DNA of 64,000 nucleotides from Mactra quadrangularis (GCA_025267735.1 CM046307.1:868001-932000), one strand, 5' to 3'. Shown: positions 35,236 through 48,790, counted from the first letter of the stretch. The notes: generated from the letters alone by a model not told the origin. A program made the numbers and translations.

Positions 35236-35885
35236 ATTTAACATCATATATTTGAAGGTGCGGTTGTTATACAGCATTTTCTATAGGACTATGTGCATCA
35301 CATGTATATCTTAATTAATTAAAACCTGCTATGAAAAGGACACCGAAGCCGACATCCAATGACTTGACTAGATAAATTTCTAATTGCGGCCATCAGATTC
35401 TATATAAGTGCACCATCAACTTTGCGTTATGTTTTGATAAAGATGTTGGGGAATATCGAGTTTAACTAATGTAACCTATTTAATTAATTTTACCGTAGCA
35501 TTATTGACCGTAGTTGTTCAATCAAATTCAATTGGAACGGAAACTGTCATTGCCCTAGTATATAATCTTATACGTTTCGCTACCATTAACAATACATTCC
35601 CTATCAATCTTATAATATTAGTTATAAAACAATCCACACGAGCATTTGTACGGATATTTATGTGACGTCGAAACCACATTAATGTCACATGTCGTGGATT
35701 TGTCAACATAACATCGCAGGTTGATTAAACATGGTTTTACCATTAGCGTCTAAGAGGTTGTTTTTACCAAAGCGGATATAAAAGAACTAAGATATTTTAT
35801 CAATATTAGGATATGTTTAGAACCGCCGTGCAAAAAAGAAAGTTTCTTATTTTACTAGTTGATTTTTTTAAAAGGGGTCGAAATG
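35236..35885. other. Segment present in tandem copy 2 and right arm, deleted from copy 1
   Basis: Contains 'atgtgacgtcgaaaccacat' and 'tgtcacatgtcgtggatttg', which also occur reversed near 46690-46740 in the right arm. In copy 1 the flanks are joined at 'acatgttataaag' near 29740. Both deletion ends carry 'atgttata', so a microhomology-mediated deletion is likely. Non-coding. Confidence 0.65.
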
Positions 35886-38099
35886 TTATAAAGTTTGCCC
35901 GTTTAGCGCGAGAAAAGACGACAACTAACATTGTTTCGGCCTTACGCTCGATGACTTGGAAATCATATTTGAATTTTCAGTTTCGTTGGCTCTATTTCTG
36001 TTCGCAATTTCTTTCCGCTATGCGTTATTATGTTTTCGTATCTAACGGGGTCGTGAGATGTATATATTCGTATACTCATGTACTAGACGATTTTCTTTCA
36101 TTTAGATTGTCTACTAAAGTAGTAAACGTTGTTGTAAGTAAATCTTTTCAACCAATTATTATTTATAGAGCCATAAAACCGTTTATTATTATTATTTGTA
36201 GAGCAAAACATTAATGTTTTGGTGAACAATTGAAGAGAATAGACGCCAGTTTGTATATTTTATATCAGATATATAAATTTTCCCTGTCTTTAATTATATT
36301 TGATATTAGAGTTATTATCTGAATAGATCATTCACTCTAGCTATTTTACATAATATCGAAGGATCAATAATCATTATTTCCTTGAGCTTAAACTTTATGT
36401 TGCAAGCTCAGTGCTAGGGGATAAGAACGTCGAATCGAAATTGATAAATCTAAATCGTTTAAACTTGTTTCACAGTCGAGCTATAAAATTAAGTAAGTAT
36501 TAATCAACATTTAAAGCAGAATTATAAAGATAATAATGTTTACCAATGCCATCAAGTTGACTTTGGAATTCGACGATGAACTCTCTCTAAAATTTAAACA
36601 ACCGTATCAAATATGTTAACGTTCAAATCTATTGAAAATCACGCTGATTTTATTCTTGCATCGGATTTGACATGAATTCTCTACCTCATTAACACTAGCG
36701 CTTAGCAGTTACGTAAAGACAGTTTCACTATCTAAGTAAGCCAGATCAATCGGGATTAAATTACTACCGTGATTGGGAAAATACACACAAGGAGGACACA
36801 AAATATCAAATACCGTTCCATATCTAATTGTGGAATCTTCGAATGGCTGTTAAACGGTGGGCCACAATATAAAAGTATTTATACTAACATATATAAAAGT
36901 ATAGAATAAACAAATTTTAAAAAAGTCTTGTTTGTTAGATGACATTTTTTCTTGAACTTGATTATGTCAACCATTATTGCTTTTTGTACAAGTGATTGAG
37001 GTAAAATGTTTATATCGTTTTAAATATTAGTTATTTTCTCATTTTGATAGATTAGAATCTTTGATTTTAAGAAAATTATCAATAACTATTAGATTGACGT
37101 TTTGACAAATCCCAAAGGAACTCATCGTATTTTACTCAATGTTCAGGGACTTATTACAGCAGTACCCCTTTCACAAGTAAATAAACGTTTTAATATGGTT
37201 AGTATTTTATTGTATTTCGTGCGTAGTCAATATGAGGTTAAGATATCAAACCACTTACAAACGATTAACGATCAAGAATTTCATATTATTCGAATAATAG
37301 TGGTGTATGTGCTTCAATGCCAAATTTCAATAAAATACGTACTGTATTTAATGATGTGGCTCTGTCTGCATACAAATAATTATCCAAAACTTATCCAAAA
37401 TTTAGGTAAGAAATGTACTATTTACAGTTATTCCTTGTTAAATATCATACAATATAATACATTCTCAAGAATGTCAATCGACTGTTGTTCGAATAAATAC
37501 GACTACAGTACGACTGCACTATACTAAGACTGCTTCAAATCGTTGGTGTCTTTTTATTATCAATAGAGCGAATTACATAGTGTGTACTACTTTACGGATA
37601 AACACCGACCATAATTTACAATTGTTTCTTTAATTCAGTTATGTAAAATACATTAAGCGCAAGTTTAATGGTTTAAGATAAAGAGATGGTCTCATGTGAA
37701 TACAGAGTTGATAGAGTACACACTAAATTTGAATTATTCTGTAACTGACGGCAAAGTGACAAAGTGATAAAATTTCAAATCATATATAAGTGCTCAAGGA
37801 GAAAGGTTGTACATTGCAGATGTTGACAGATGTTTTGACATGCAACACAGAAAAATAACTGAATATGAAGGATGTGAAAGCTTGTCAGTCTATGATAAAT
37901 GTATCAATTTTAAATCTTCGTCTACTATTCTTGCATTGATTAACACATTTTTTCGCATGTTATTCCATTATTTTGATCATGTCATTTATAGTTTATAAAA
38001 TTAATCGATTTAATGGAATGAATTGCTTTCACGTTTTGAAACATCTTGAAAGGCACAAAAGCGATCTATTAATCAACGTATATTTATAAAAACACTTAC

Positions 38100-38290
38100 T
38101 TTTGATATTCTTGAACAACTACATTTATAACACTATCGTGGTACACTACCGCCCACTCACTAGGTAACTGGAAATCATACCAACAGAGCCTCTGACAGAA
38201 GTATGTCGATGATATGTCTAACGCTTCAATGGTACGATGAAGTCTTTTCACGAAAGTTGTGACTAGATTGTTCTGTATTTGTAACGTCAT
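38100..38290 (-). CDS. Unrecognised exon-like frame, copy 2
   Basis: Tandem twin of 31957-32147, with the same ATG, the same 63 codons apart from one residue and the same gtaagt donor. Flanking non-coding sequence in this block is also nearly identical, so identity by itself does not prove selection. Function unknown. Confidence 0.35.
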
Positions 38291-38744
38291 TTGTATTGTT
38301 ATAAATTCATTTTTAAATTAATGGTTTACTAAAAACCCACACATTAAGTATCTGATCGGATGTGTTAAGTTATGTATACAATTTTTAAATGTTCTTAACA
38401 AACTATAGCCCACCAATTGTTTTAGTTGTTTATGAATCTATAATCAACCATACAATCATTTACATTCCACATTCTTTATATTATGATAAGTAGACAATAT
38501 TCCATACTGTCGGCATAACTATTTTATAACAGCATACCAATTGCATGTGTGTCTCTTCTGTTGTTGTTTGACAATCTGTCTTTCAATAGCATTAACGTAT
38601 TGAAGTGAACAGAACTAATTTCCCTAAAAAAACGCATGTTTTGTCTTAATTCATGCTTTATCATATCAATATTTCTATGCTGCGATTATAACAACAAGCA
38701 CAGTCAATTCAATACATTAAGTTTTAAAACGAACACATAGTTTT

Positions 38745-38870
38745 TGGAACGATGTTATTTAACATCGTTCCAATGGTAACAAGAAAGTATAAGATTACTC
38801 GTTTCACGCTTCAACAATTTTCTAGATAGACAAAGAGGCGTAGTTCAAGCGTGAAACTCATTACCATCTC
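38745..38870. repeat. Nested palindromes
   Basis: 'ttggaacgatgtta' and its complement 'taacatcgttccaa' abut around a short centre at about 38753-38783. Next, 'gtttcacgcttcaac' and 'gttcaagcgtgaaac' form a second inverted pair at about 38801-38858. Nothing is coded. Confidence 0.65.
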
Positions 38871-38959
38871 ATTTAAATGTAATACAACGCTGGCTTGTGT
38901 TGTCGTTCTTGAAACTCTTTAGGAATAGGGAGGTTACTCTCAGGACATACAAATCTTGC

Positions 38960-39008
38960 AATGGAGACGGGACAACTCAACCCGTAGACAACTCAACCCG
39001 TGACAACT
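38960..39008 (+). repeat. Short tandem GACAACTCAACCCGT
   Basis: The unit gacaactcaacccgt occurs twice with a truncated third (gacaact). Too short to interpret. Confidence 0.6.
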
Positions 39009-39283
39009 GCAATGATTTCTTGTTGGAGTAAAAAGGGCCTACGATGTTTTTGACAATGCATGTTATATGCGTAGCTTAATTACATCATTCGATAGTAATA
39101 AACAATCAAAAAATAAGTTCAGGACATCGTTTCTCCAGCACTCCAGTGCTTTGATTCAGCACCTTTACAGCCGTATAGTATTATGCATACAGTTAATGTC
39201 ATTTATTGCGTGGTGTGTTTACTATTTGAAATGTTAGATTTGTAGTCTAAATAAGTGTTCATTGCATATTGTTTATGAGAATC

Positions 39284-39635
39284 TTAAAGGTACTAATTCA
39301 CAGATTTGGTGAAGATTTTTCTATATTTCTGAAATACTATTCAGTGTCAATAATTGTGTTAAAAGAATAATTCCTAATATTTAAGGTCAAACTGACACAT
39401 ATATTGCAAGAAATATGCAATAAAAGCCACTACAAAAAATGCACTAAAATTGTCTATACCGTGACATACGGGGTAAATTTTTATTACTTGGAAAAAAACA
39501 CCAACATTATTTGGAGTTGTGTGTCAATTTGCACCAACATTGCCATTATCAAATCAATAATTTTCTGCTTCAAAAAATGTTTCCAAACAATTTTGACTGT
39601 TTAAAAAAGTTGAAATCTGTGAATGAGTACCTTAA
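39284..39635 (+). mobile_element. Small TTAA-flanked inverted-repeat element, copy 2
   Basis: The best preserved copy of the family at 13451: TTAAAGGTACTAATTCACAG at the left, and CTGTGAATGAGTACCTTAA (starting near 39617) at the right. Terminal repeats of about 20 bp with one or two mismatches, 352 bp in total including the TTAA ends. No transposase. Confidence 0.75.
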
Positions 39636-40255
39636 AGAAATAGCTCTAAAACTTTCGACCCATACCACAGTGATTGGCCTCTCTAGCACGTCTTTGTTAC
39701 TTTAATTATTGTGGAATCAAACTGTGATCTAAATGTATACTACAGATAATCAGGTGGCACATTTGTTTTCCTAACCATATGGATCTAAGTTTGAAGATTT
39801 GATTGCAGTCTAATGTTTTCTGAAACATTGGCTTTTTTCTAATATCACGAGACCACAAGACTTCGTCATCGTGATTTAATGTTGATGTTATTAGTTATCT
39901 AAATAAATGTTGTTGTTTTTTCAGTGAAAAGTAAATTGAATCGAATACATACTGAGAATATTTTATGAAAACAATGACTTGTTGTTAAAATCATATTGCC
40001 TAGAGTTTTAGATATTGTTTACAATAAGTTTTGACCTAGTTGGACAGCAGTGCCATTAACATTTCGTTCGCGGAGGCGAATGTGTACACGTTTCAAATGG
40101 TTCCTATTAAGTTTATTTTCCTAAGTCAGTAAACCTATTCATGTTGTATCTGGAATGCGTTTTAACTGTAATTTATCTTGATAAGCGGTGGTTCTACTTA
40201 TTGTAAAAATATATCATAGAGAAGATTGACTCTTTTATATAGAGATATATTTATA

Positions 40256-40432
40256 CCGTACAACCTCTCTTGAACAACACTCACAGGGAGAGACTAAAAA
40301 GTGTTGCTGTTCAGAGGTTGTTGCTCTGCAGAGGTTAAATTCAATTAAAATTGTGCCTAAGGGGAATATCAAAAGCTGTTGTTGTGCAGAGGATTTGGTT
40401 CTGTAGAGGGACGCTCTGCAGAGGTTATACTG
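40256..40432. mobile_element. 177-bp pogo/Tigger-like MITE, copy 1
   Basis: Flanked by TA on both sides, with ends CCGTACAACCTCTCTTGAAC and the complement of GCAGAGGTTATACTG, close to the CAGT..AACCTC ends of the pogo/Tigger group. The interior repeats 'gttcagaggttgttgctctg'. The inverted right arm (about 44220-44240) reads straight through this point ('aactaataaatataactcta'), giving the empty site. The second copy (47696-47872) has the same length. Confidence 0.8.
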
Positions 40433-40689
40433 TATATTACAAACAAAATATACCATCAAGATTCACATTGGAGCAAAGGCTTTATTTACAGTTTTATTCT
40501 TATTTTTTCTGGTAGCAGATTAATGTCTTTAAGACTTGAATAACCTTCCCATTGTCAATAGAAATATTTTTTATCGTGTTCTTATTTTATAAACTCTGAA
40601 ACCAAGGTTGGGAAAAGAAATTTATTCCCATCTGTCGAATTGTTCGAGGTTATAGTTTGAAGTACCATTAACAAACGATTCAGCTAATG

Positions 40690-43600
40690 TATATATAAGT
40701 TCTGTAGAAATACAAGTCGTTAACAGGTTATTTCTATAAGATCTTGTTAATAATATGTAGCTCTGATTATCCAACATGGTACCTTTGCGTGTTTTGACTC
40801 TAAAAATGGCTTTGAATTGAGACGGTTAACAACACATATATTAAAGATAAACAAAATCATTAGTACATTATACAAATAAAAAAGTCTGTGTTTCTCATAC
40901 TTCCAGATTTAATAAAATTATGTAACCATTCAATGCAGTATCTTTTTATGTGTTAACATAGAATATCTCTCGTAAACCGCTCTAAGCATTTGTTGTTTTA
41001 ACGTAATATATTTACCGCTCTCTGGTGTTATTGAACTGTCAGAATTTGGTGTAAACTAATTTTATATGCTATTAATATGACATCATATTTACCTCTGAGC
41101 ATTTCAATGATGAATTGTTTATAAGGCTAACGAAGTTTGAACATACCCTCATATGTATTATAATTATATATATTGCTGAAATAGTTAAATAATTCATATA
41201 AAAGGTAATTTATAATCAGCTAATTATAAGAAACTAATAATATTTAACCATTCTAGGATTGTTAAAAGTATCTGTATCTATCAGTAACTTATATATAACT
41301 TGTAGCTGACATTTACTACTGAAGAGTTCGAGGTTAATACATTGCAGAGCATGGCCTATTCGCAATTATCGACCCGCATGAATAAATAATGGCCAGAGAC
41401 TTCAACTTGAGGGCATCATTCATCGAGGGCAGATAATTGCTATTATACTCTCCTCTGCAGTGTACTAACGTTTTTAATACACTATTTATCAATTTATGTA
41501 CTTATGACTTGGTTCATCTTTAATATTTGTGTTGTTATCTGTCTCAATCTCAAACTACCTTAGGAATCACTAACACGAACGTGTATCATGCTGCATAATA
41601 AGATATGATATAACCTATTATTATTAACCATTTATGATTTTTATTCATACTATTTTTAGTTGTTCGAAGAACAACTATATACGCCAATTTTGAGAAATCA
41701 GTATAGCAAGCTTACTACAAAATCTCCTTTTTTTAGGTACATGAAGGAACTCAACTCTTCAAGCATGTGTATTACTGAGATAGGTCTTAATAATTAATAT
41801 TGTAATAATTACATTTTACCAAACACTGAAAATATATACAACAGAGATTCCCTGTATTGACACATTAATCCCTCATTCTATACGTAGACAATAAAACATA
41901 TCTTGGCTCAGACGCTTAACTCATATCGCACAACAACAACGCACAGGAAGTAGTTCGGCGTATACATGAATATAAAACTGTTGTATGTTTTTTTTTTCTT
42001 TTTAAAGATATAATCATGATGATTAAATTGTAAAATAATGCTGGCTAATAACTTCAGGAATACTTATCCATAGATACGAGGTACTTTCAAACCTCCATTG
42101 GGGTATTATCCGTAGCGTATCCTTATTTCGTGTTCAAAGATCTGTGTATTGATTGACAGATGTAAAACACTTTCTCATGGAGATTAAATGACCAGCATAA
42201 AGGTTTTTTTAACGTGCATATTAATATTTAGATAGCAATATCATATTGCGAAATCTCAAAAACATATTTCATTTATTCAGTACATGTAAAAATTGTCACA
42301 TAGTTTCAGGAATTTAGACAGTTTTACCTACGATGCTTAGCGTAGTATCGTACTGACCAGCTAGTATATGTTGAACTCTGGCCATGCCATATCGGAATTC
42401 TGTTAAGCGTCCGCGTGCGCGTAGGATTTAGAGTCCTCAATCCAATAAAATGATTCGATAACTGATTGTTTCAGGAAATACTGATAATTCCTTGTTTCTG
42501 TGTATTTGATTAATAAAAATGTACATGTGTATGTTGTATATACTTTTTTATAGAATTACTTTAACCTCACATTAATGTCATAAACTTTCATGTACTACCA
42601 AGTGCTTATATGTGTGAATACTAGCTAGAATGGACATGTGTTTTCGTTTTCGGTTTGTGTGTTTTTGTGAATAGGTACCTAGGTTTATCAAACTTGAGTT
42701 GACGCTTTACAAAAGTCCAATTTGGCATGGCCTAATATAGATCAATGGATGGAAAATTACAGATTATTATGATTATTGGTCAAATTGTTCTACGTTGTAT
42801 TTTTCTCATAGCTCTGAAATTGGTGATTAATCTAAGTTAAAAGTTCATTTGCAAATTTAAGAACCCTTATCATTACTTGAAAATTACTGATTATAAGTTA
42901 AATGCAGTTACGCCGCGTGTGACACTATTGAATGTATACAGGTGGTTCTGTTACATATTAGTAACATATATACTTATTTTTTATGAACATTCAAATGTAT
43001 ATCCCTGTACTCCTCTATGGTTATTATACCTGTGCAATTATAAGAGTACGCATTTTAATTTATTTCTAAATTAGCTTTACCTGAACATTGGGATATCGGT
43101 TTTTATTTGTTCGAGACGTCAGTCCTGAACAAATATTATATACCGTATTTCAGACCCTTTCCCACTTTAAAAATTTACCGAATCCAGAAGTAGTCCCTCA
43201 GTATTATAAGTATAGAGCAATTCAAAATGATCGTCTGCTATGACATGCACAATGATTCCTGAAATAAACTTGTTAATCGGTTTATACTGAAGCGCATGTA
43301 TTTTAGCTTATTAGTTAAGCGTCTCAGTTGAGCTCTTTACGTCGTATTATGAAAGAGAATGGTATCAACTATTCCGTCACGACGTAGAGATGTTACATCC
43401 TCTTATGTAATAGAATGGTTCTGTAGGAAAAGTTTAAAGATCGTACTAATGTCTGATAATGTCTGATTAGTGGACTTTATTTATTTAAACATACAGATGC
43501 AGTAGAATAAATGTGCATAAATGATTACTTTAAAGCAGCAATTATTGCATTGTTCTAAGTATGACCCACTTGAATTGTTGTGATTGTGCGAAAACAAATC

Positions 43601-43955
43601 AAATGTTGTGTTCGACTGTCCGGTTAACATGCTGTATCTGTAGGTCGATTGTTTGAAGTGTTTTGAACCAGAACAATGCTGTTCTACCTATAAAACTAAT
43701 ATCACTGAACTGTTCTTTGTGTACAAACGTTGTTGGAGCCGGGAATCCCATTTTACTTTTTAAAGCCGAACAAAGTTAGTGCCTACAGCGCTTTGATTTG
43801 ATCATCAATGAAAATTGGATTTTCATGTATACTTTATTTTAGTACATCATTTTGAAGATACATTTCATACAACGAAAGCTCTGCAGTCTATGTTTCAAGA
43901 AACGAAAACTTATTCTACGTATTTCTTTTACATTTTAGCACATTAAGTGACCGAA
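40690..43955. other. Unpaired centre of the inverted duplication
   Basis: Sequence left of about 40.69 kb pairs with sequence right of about 43.96 kb; this middle part does not pair with anything I could find in the window. It is AT-rich with no convincing exon, RNA gene or terminal repeats. A short motif 'gcgctttgattt' is repeated near 43790 and 43990. It may be original single-copy sequence or a later insertion. Confidence 0.45.
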
Positions 43956-46799
43956 GCACAACGTGTTTTCTATGTCCAGTGCCTTTGGCGCTTTGATTTA
44001 TATATTTAGCACTTCGGTTTGTAAATGGCAATTCAAACTCTAATCTCGCACAATCGAATCAATGGGATTAAATTTCTATTACTAGCCTTGGTTTCAGAAT
44101 TTATAAAATAAGAACAGAAATGTTAAATGATTTCTGTGGAAAATTGGAAGATTAGTCAAGATATAAATCTCCTGCTTGAAAATATAGAAAAATAGGACTC
44201 ATTGAATTCAATGTGAATGTTGATGGTGTATTTTGTTTGTAACTAATAAATATAACTCTATGTGAAATAGTTAATGTTTTCTACATCTTCACAATAAGCT
44301 TAACCGCAGATAATCAAGATAAATTACAGTTAAAACGCATTTCAGAAACATCATGAATAGTTTTACTGAAATATAGGAAACCAAACATAATAAGTGACAT
44401 TTAAAACATGTACACAGTCGCCTCCGCGAAAGAGATATTAATGAGACTTACTTCAAAATAGGTTAACACTTATTGAAAACATTAACTGGAACCGTACGCA
44501 ATACGACTTTAACAAGAAGTCATTGTCTTTATAAAAACATTCTCAGAATGTATTCGATTCAATTTAATTTCCACTGAAAAAAAAACAATTAATTAAATCG
44601 CTAATAACACCAACATTGAATTACGATGAGGAAGTATTGAGGTTTCGTGATAGGTCAAATTAGAACAAAAATGCCATTGGTACAGGAAACACATTAGACT
44701 ACAATCAAATCTTCAAATGTAGGTCATATGGTCAGATAATTACATTTTCTTTACCTGATTAATTATTGTATTCATTTAGATCTCAGTTTGTTTCCACAAG
44801 AATAAGTAAGACAACGTGCTGAGAAGTCAATCACTGTGGTTAAGTGCCGAAAGTTGTAGAACTGTTTTCCTAATAGACTTATATACGACAATATGTAATA
44901 AAAAACTTTAGACAACGCATTTAAACATTTTTTTAGTATATAACTGCCAATCATGTAAAACGTTTACACGTGAATGGCAATGAAAAATTAACTGTATACA
45001 TAATTACAAAGTTTCAACGGCTGAGAAAGTTGAATAAAATCTGTAAACGCTTTAAACTAAGTATATAGATGATTGCACGAGTGGTTACACTCGCAGTATA
45101 GAATATTGATATGCTTATGTCATTCAAATGTAAAGCAACAATAAAGACACAACATGCTATTGTATTGACGAAAGTGTATTTTTTCCACTTTCAATACGTT
45201 ATTGCTATTAAAAGACAGATTGTGACACGACAACGGAAGAGACAAACATGCGATTGGCATGCCATATAAAATGGTTCAGCCAACAATATAGAATATCGTC
45301 AACTTTCAATAATCAACAAGATGTGGTATGTAAATGATTTATAGATTCATCCACAATTATTGCAACCATTGTGATTTATTTTGCCAAGAACATTCAATTA
45401 TAGGATACAGAACAATCTGATTAAACTTCCGGGTAATGATCTCATCTTTCCAATTACAGCCTCTGGTGATATAATTACTAGTAAGATGAACGTCGTGCAA
45501 TATTGCTGAGTTTCTGTTTAAACTTTGTTAGGTCTTCGTTCATAGGCTTTGTTGACAGTTTATATGTTACCAAGTGGACGGTAGAATAACGCAATATTAT
45601 TACGAATTACGATTTTCAAGAAAATCAAATTTTCGAGAGCTTTCTTTTGTCAATATGTCAATACTGGTAATTATCGAAAAAATGTTTTTTAAGGTATGAT
45701 ACAAATCTAAATGAGAGGATTTATTCATATTTAATCATAGGTATACGATGAAAACATTTTACTTCAATAAATTGGGTACAAATCATTAATTGTTTACATA
45801 AACATTTCAAGAGAAACATATATCCAACAAACTCGACTCTGTTTACCTTGCACCCAAATGTGACATAGAACGCTTCAACAATTTGTTTGTCACGTGCACT
45901 ATACCAGCCATAACTCTAATTTAAATCGGGTGCTCTGGCTTATTCAAATAGTAAGGTCGTGGTCACTAAACTGCTAAGCGTAGATGGAGATGTAAATTCT
46001 TGTCTAATCCGATGCATTAGCTAATTTGAAATTTGAGTTCTGTGATATCAATATTGATCCTTCGATACTTTGTAAAACAGCTAGAGATAACCATCTCGTT
46101 TTAAAGATAATTACTCTAATATCTAATATCATAAAATATGGGAAAGTATTAATATAGCTGATATATTAATCTAAACACGCCAAGATCTCTTTAATTGTAC
46201 GTCAAGACATTGTTTCTATATTGAAAGCTTTTGAAACGGTTTTACATACAACAATACCTCTTTATTTTGTATCTTTTAAATGAAAAAAATCGCCGGACAT
46301 ACACAACTACGAAAATATTTTTTATTTGCCCGAGAGAGACATAATCAAAAAGTAGTAGATTAACGAAGCCCTATTCGCAAAAGCCCTAACAAAAGTTATA
46401 CCTTAAAAGTGGTTTACAAGCCATCGCGCAAGAGGACGAAATAACTTAATTGGTAAATTAACGTCTTTTCTCGCGACAAGGGCGATAGTTTTATACCTTT
46501 CACCATATATTTTTACTTTTCTACAAAAATACACCTAGTTAAATATGTAGCTTTCATCTTTTAGCATTGCGATTCTTAACATGTTCGAATAATATAATAA
46601 AACTAAAGTCTTTTATTTCAGCTTTATTAAAAACAACTTCCGACACACTAATGGCAAAACCATGTTGTATTAACTTGCGATTACATGTTAACAAATCCAT
46701 GACATGTGACATTAATGTGGTTTTGAACTTTTGACGTCACTTATATATCCGTATAATTACTCGTGTGGACTGTTTTAGTTTTTTTTCATTTTTTATTCA

Positions 46800-47046
46800 T
46801 TGGATTTAACGCCGGGTCATTTTACGACGTCCAGCGCGCCTAACCTAGCTTTCCTGGACCCTTGTCTATAACCAGCACTCACCTACCCTTCAACAAGGCC
46901 GGAAACTTCTCCATATTATCTAATCAATAGAGGAAAATTGACATTATTGTCAAATTTTCATGGAAGGGTATAACCTCCCCGGGTGGAATTCGAACCCGTA
47001 CCCCCTTCGGGACACGAGATTCCGAATCCCGGCGCGCTACCAACTT
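46800..47046 (-). mobile_element. tRNA-derived SINE, second family, copy 2
   Basis: Matches 18755-19023: body 'ggtccaggaaagctaggtta', 'tgacaataatgtcaattttcc', and the tRNA-like B-box region 'gggttcgaattcc' near 46985. The tail is shortened and the head ends at 'gttggtagcgcgccgg'. Confidence 0.8.
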
Positions 47047-47695
47047 CATAATTAGTATTGTGAGATTAAAAGGGATTATACTATTAATGGTAGAGAACTA
47101 TATTAGATTTTATACTAGGGTAATTACATGTTTCAATTCCTACTGAGTTAGATTGAACGACAATGAACAATAATACTAACTAAAATTAAGAAGAATTAAT
47201 ATAATTTCTTTAGTTTTCTTCGTACCATCAGAAGTTGTGATAGAATTGATTAAATACATGTATGTTACTTTTGTTAAACTTTTACTCTTTAACATCTTTA
47301 CCACAATACAATGCATAGTGAGTGTCGCAATTAGTCCCTAGTGTACGTTGGCCGCATTAAAAAAAAAATCCTGTCTTTAGATGGTAGCTCCAATGTGCTT
47401 GAATTTCATAGTATGTTTCGATTACTCTAAATTTACACGCACATATAATACACATATTCCTGGCAATAAATCACAATGCCTTCTTTAAATTTGTAAATGA
47501 AAAATGCTTTCGGTATCTATTAAAAGTTAATGTTATAAACGTTTGCCTCTTGTGTCTCGTTTGTTTCAGTTACATAACTTTAATTCTAATTCAACTTGCC
47601 AAAAGCATAACACGTAAAAAGAACGTTTAAATGAAATTTACATTTTGCAGAATAAGCAATTGGACAATTGAAATTATCCAGTTTCAATGATAGTA

Positions 47696-47872
47696 CTGTG
47701 CAACCTCTCTTGAGCAACACCCTAGTTGTTAGGGACTAAATTGTGTTGCCGTTCAGAGGTTGTTGCTCTCAAGAGACTAAATACAACTAAAGTTAGGCCT
47801 AGGGGAAATATCAAAAGCTGTGTGGTGTAGAGGTTTAATTCTGTTGAGAGCCGCTCTTTAGATGTTATACTG
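47696..47872. mobile_element. 177-bp pogo/Tigger-like MITE, copy 2
   Basis: Flanked by TA (47694-47695 and 47873-47874), with ends CTGTGCAACCTCTCTTGAGC and the complement of TAGATGTTATACTG. Same length and orientation as 40256-40432. The paralogous left-arm sequence near 34730 ('aactctatcattgaaactgg') lacks it. Confidence 0.8.
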
Positions 47873-48790
47873 TATTGTCTTTAATGTAAGTCTTTTGGTA
47901 AATTTAAGTTAATAGAGTTACCCAGGTGATTTTTACTCGATTTTAATTGTTTTCAGACTGGTTATTTCACTAATTCTGATTGCATGTGTCATGAACCGGA
48001 TCTTATGTGCACCTGACTATTAAAGTTCATACTGGACGATTCTGTCTTATACCTTGACATATCTGAAGTTCTTATTGTTTTCTGATTTGATAAAGTGTAG
48101 AAAGTGGTCAATAATTAGAAATCATGGAACAGGTTTCATTCCCATAGGATTATTTGAGTGAATATCTCGTTTTTATGTATAGTGTTGTTGCTATGCACAT
48201 CACGTTTTGTAAAGTCCTTGCATTTGATTAATGATGTGTCGAAGAATACAATTTTTTTACTGGACATTCGCAGCATTTCTTGTGTTCGTGACTAATCTAT
48301 TTTTTTAACTTTCATAAAAAGACACAACGAGTCAACTTTTAATCAATTTCCTGCAAAGTTTCATTTTCAGCTTCTTAGTTTTTTTATTGTGTTATTCAAG
48401 GTTTCTGTTTCAAAAATATAACATACATACAATATGCAAATTCAATGGTAATGGTATCTTAAATGATAGAGTTTATAATAAGTTAGCTCCTGTATTTTTC
48501 TCAATGACTAATAGGTTTTTAAAAAACAATTGAGAAGGAATTGACGAAAGACCTTTATAAAATATATAATTAACACGGATTTCCGGTTTAAAAATGTTTT
48601 TATTTACATTTCATATTAACCATACTGCTTTGGATTATAATTATTGCTGTTTGTATGACAAAGCCCATTGTTATTCGTAAGACCTTTTGAAGATGCAGAT
48701 AAAGATAAAAAATATTTCTAATATGATCAGATAGCTAGTTCATTTTACCTTACAAATAAACACGGTTGATATAAAAACCTTACCTTATAC

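Larger units (their letters stand above)
32267..38409 (+). repeat. Tandem duplication, copy 2
   Basis: Direct repeat of 25940-32266. The junction is clean: 'acaaactatagcaatcacttgc' joins the end of copy 1 to the start of copy 2, and copy 2 ends 'aacaaactatag' before unique sequence. It carries a 217-bp inverted-repeat element absent from copy 1, and a deletion of about 1 kb at 33110. Confidence 0.85.

Noticed and set aside
35813..36214. 133-residue plus-strand frame in tandem copy 2
   Set aside because: The tandem twin (29740-30050) has stops and indels in this frame, and no family was recognised.
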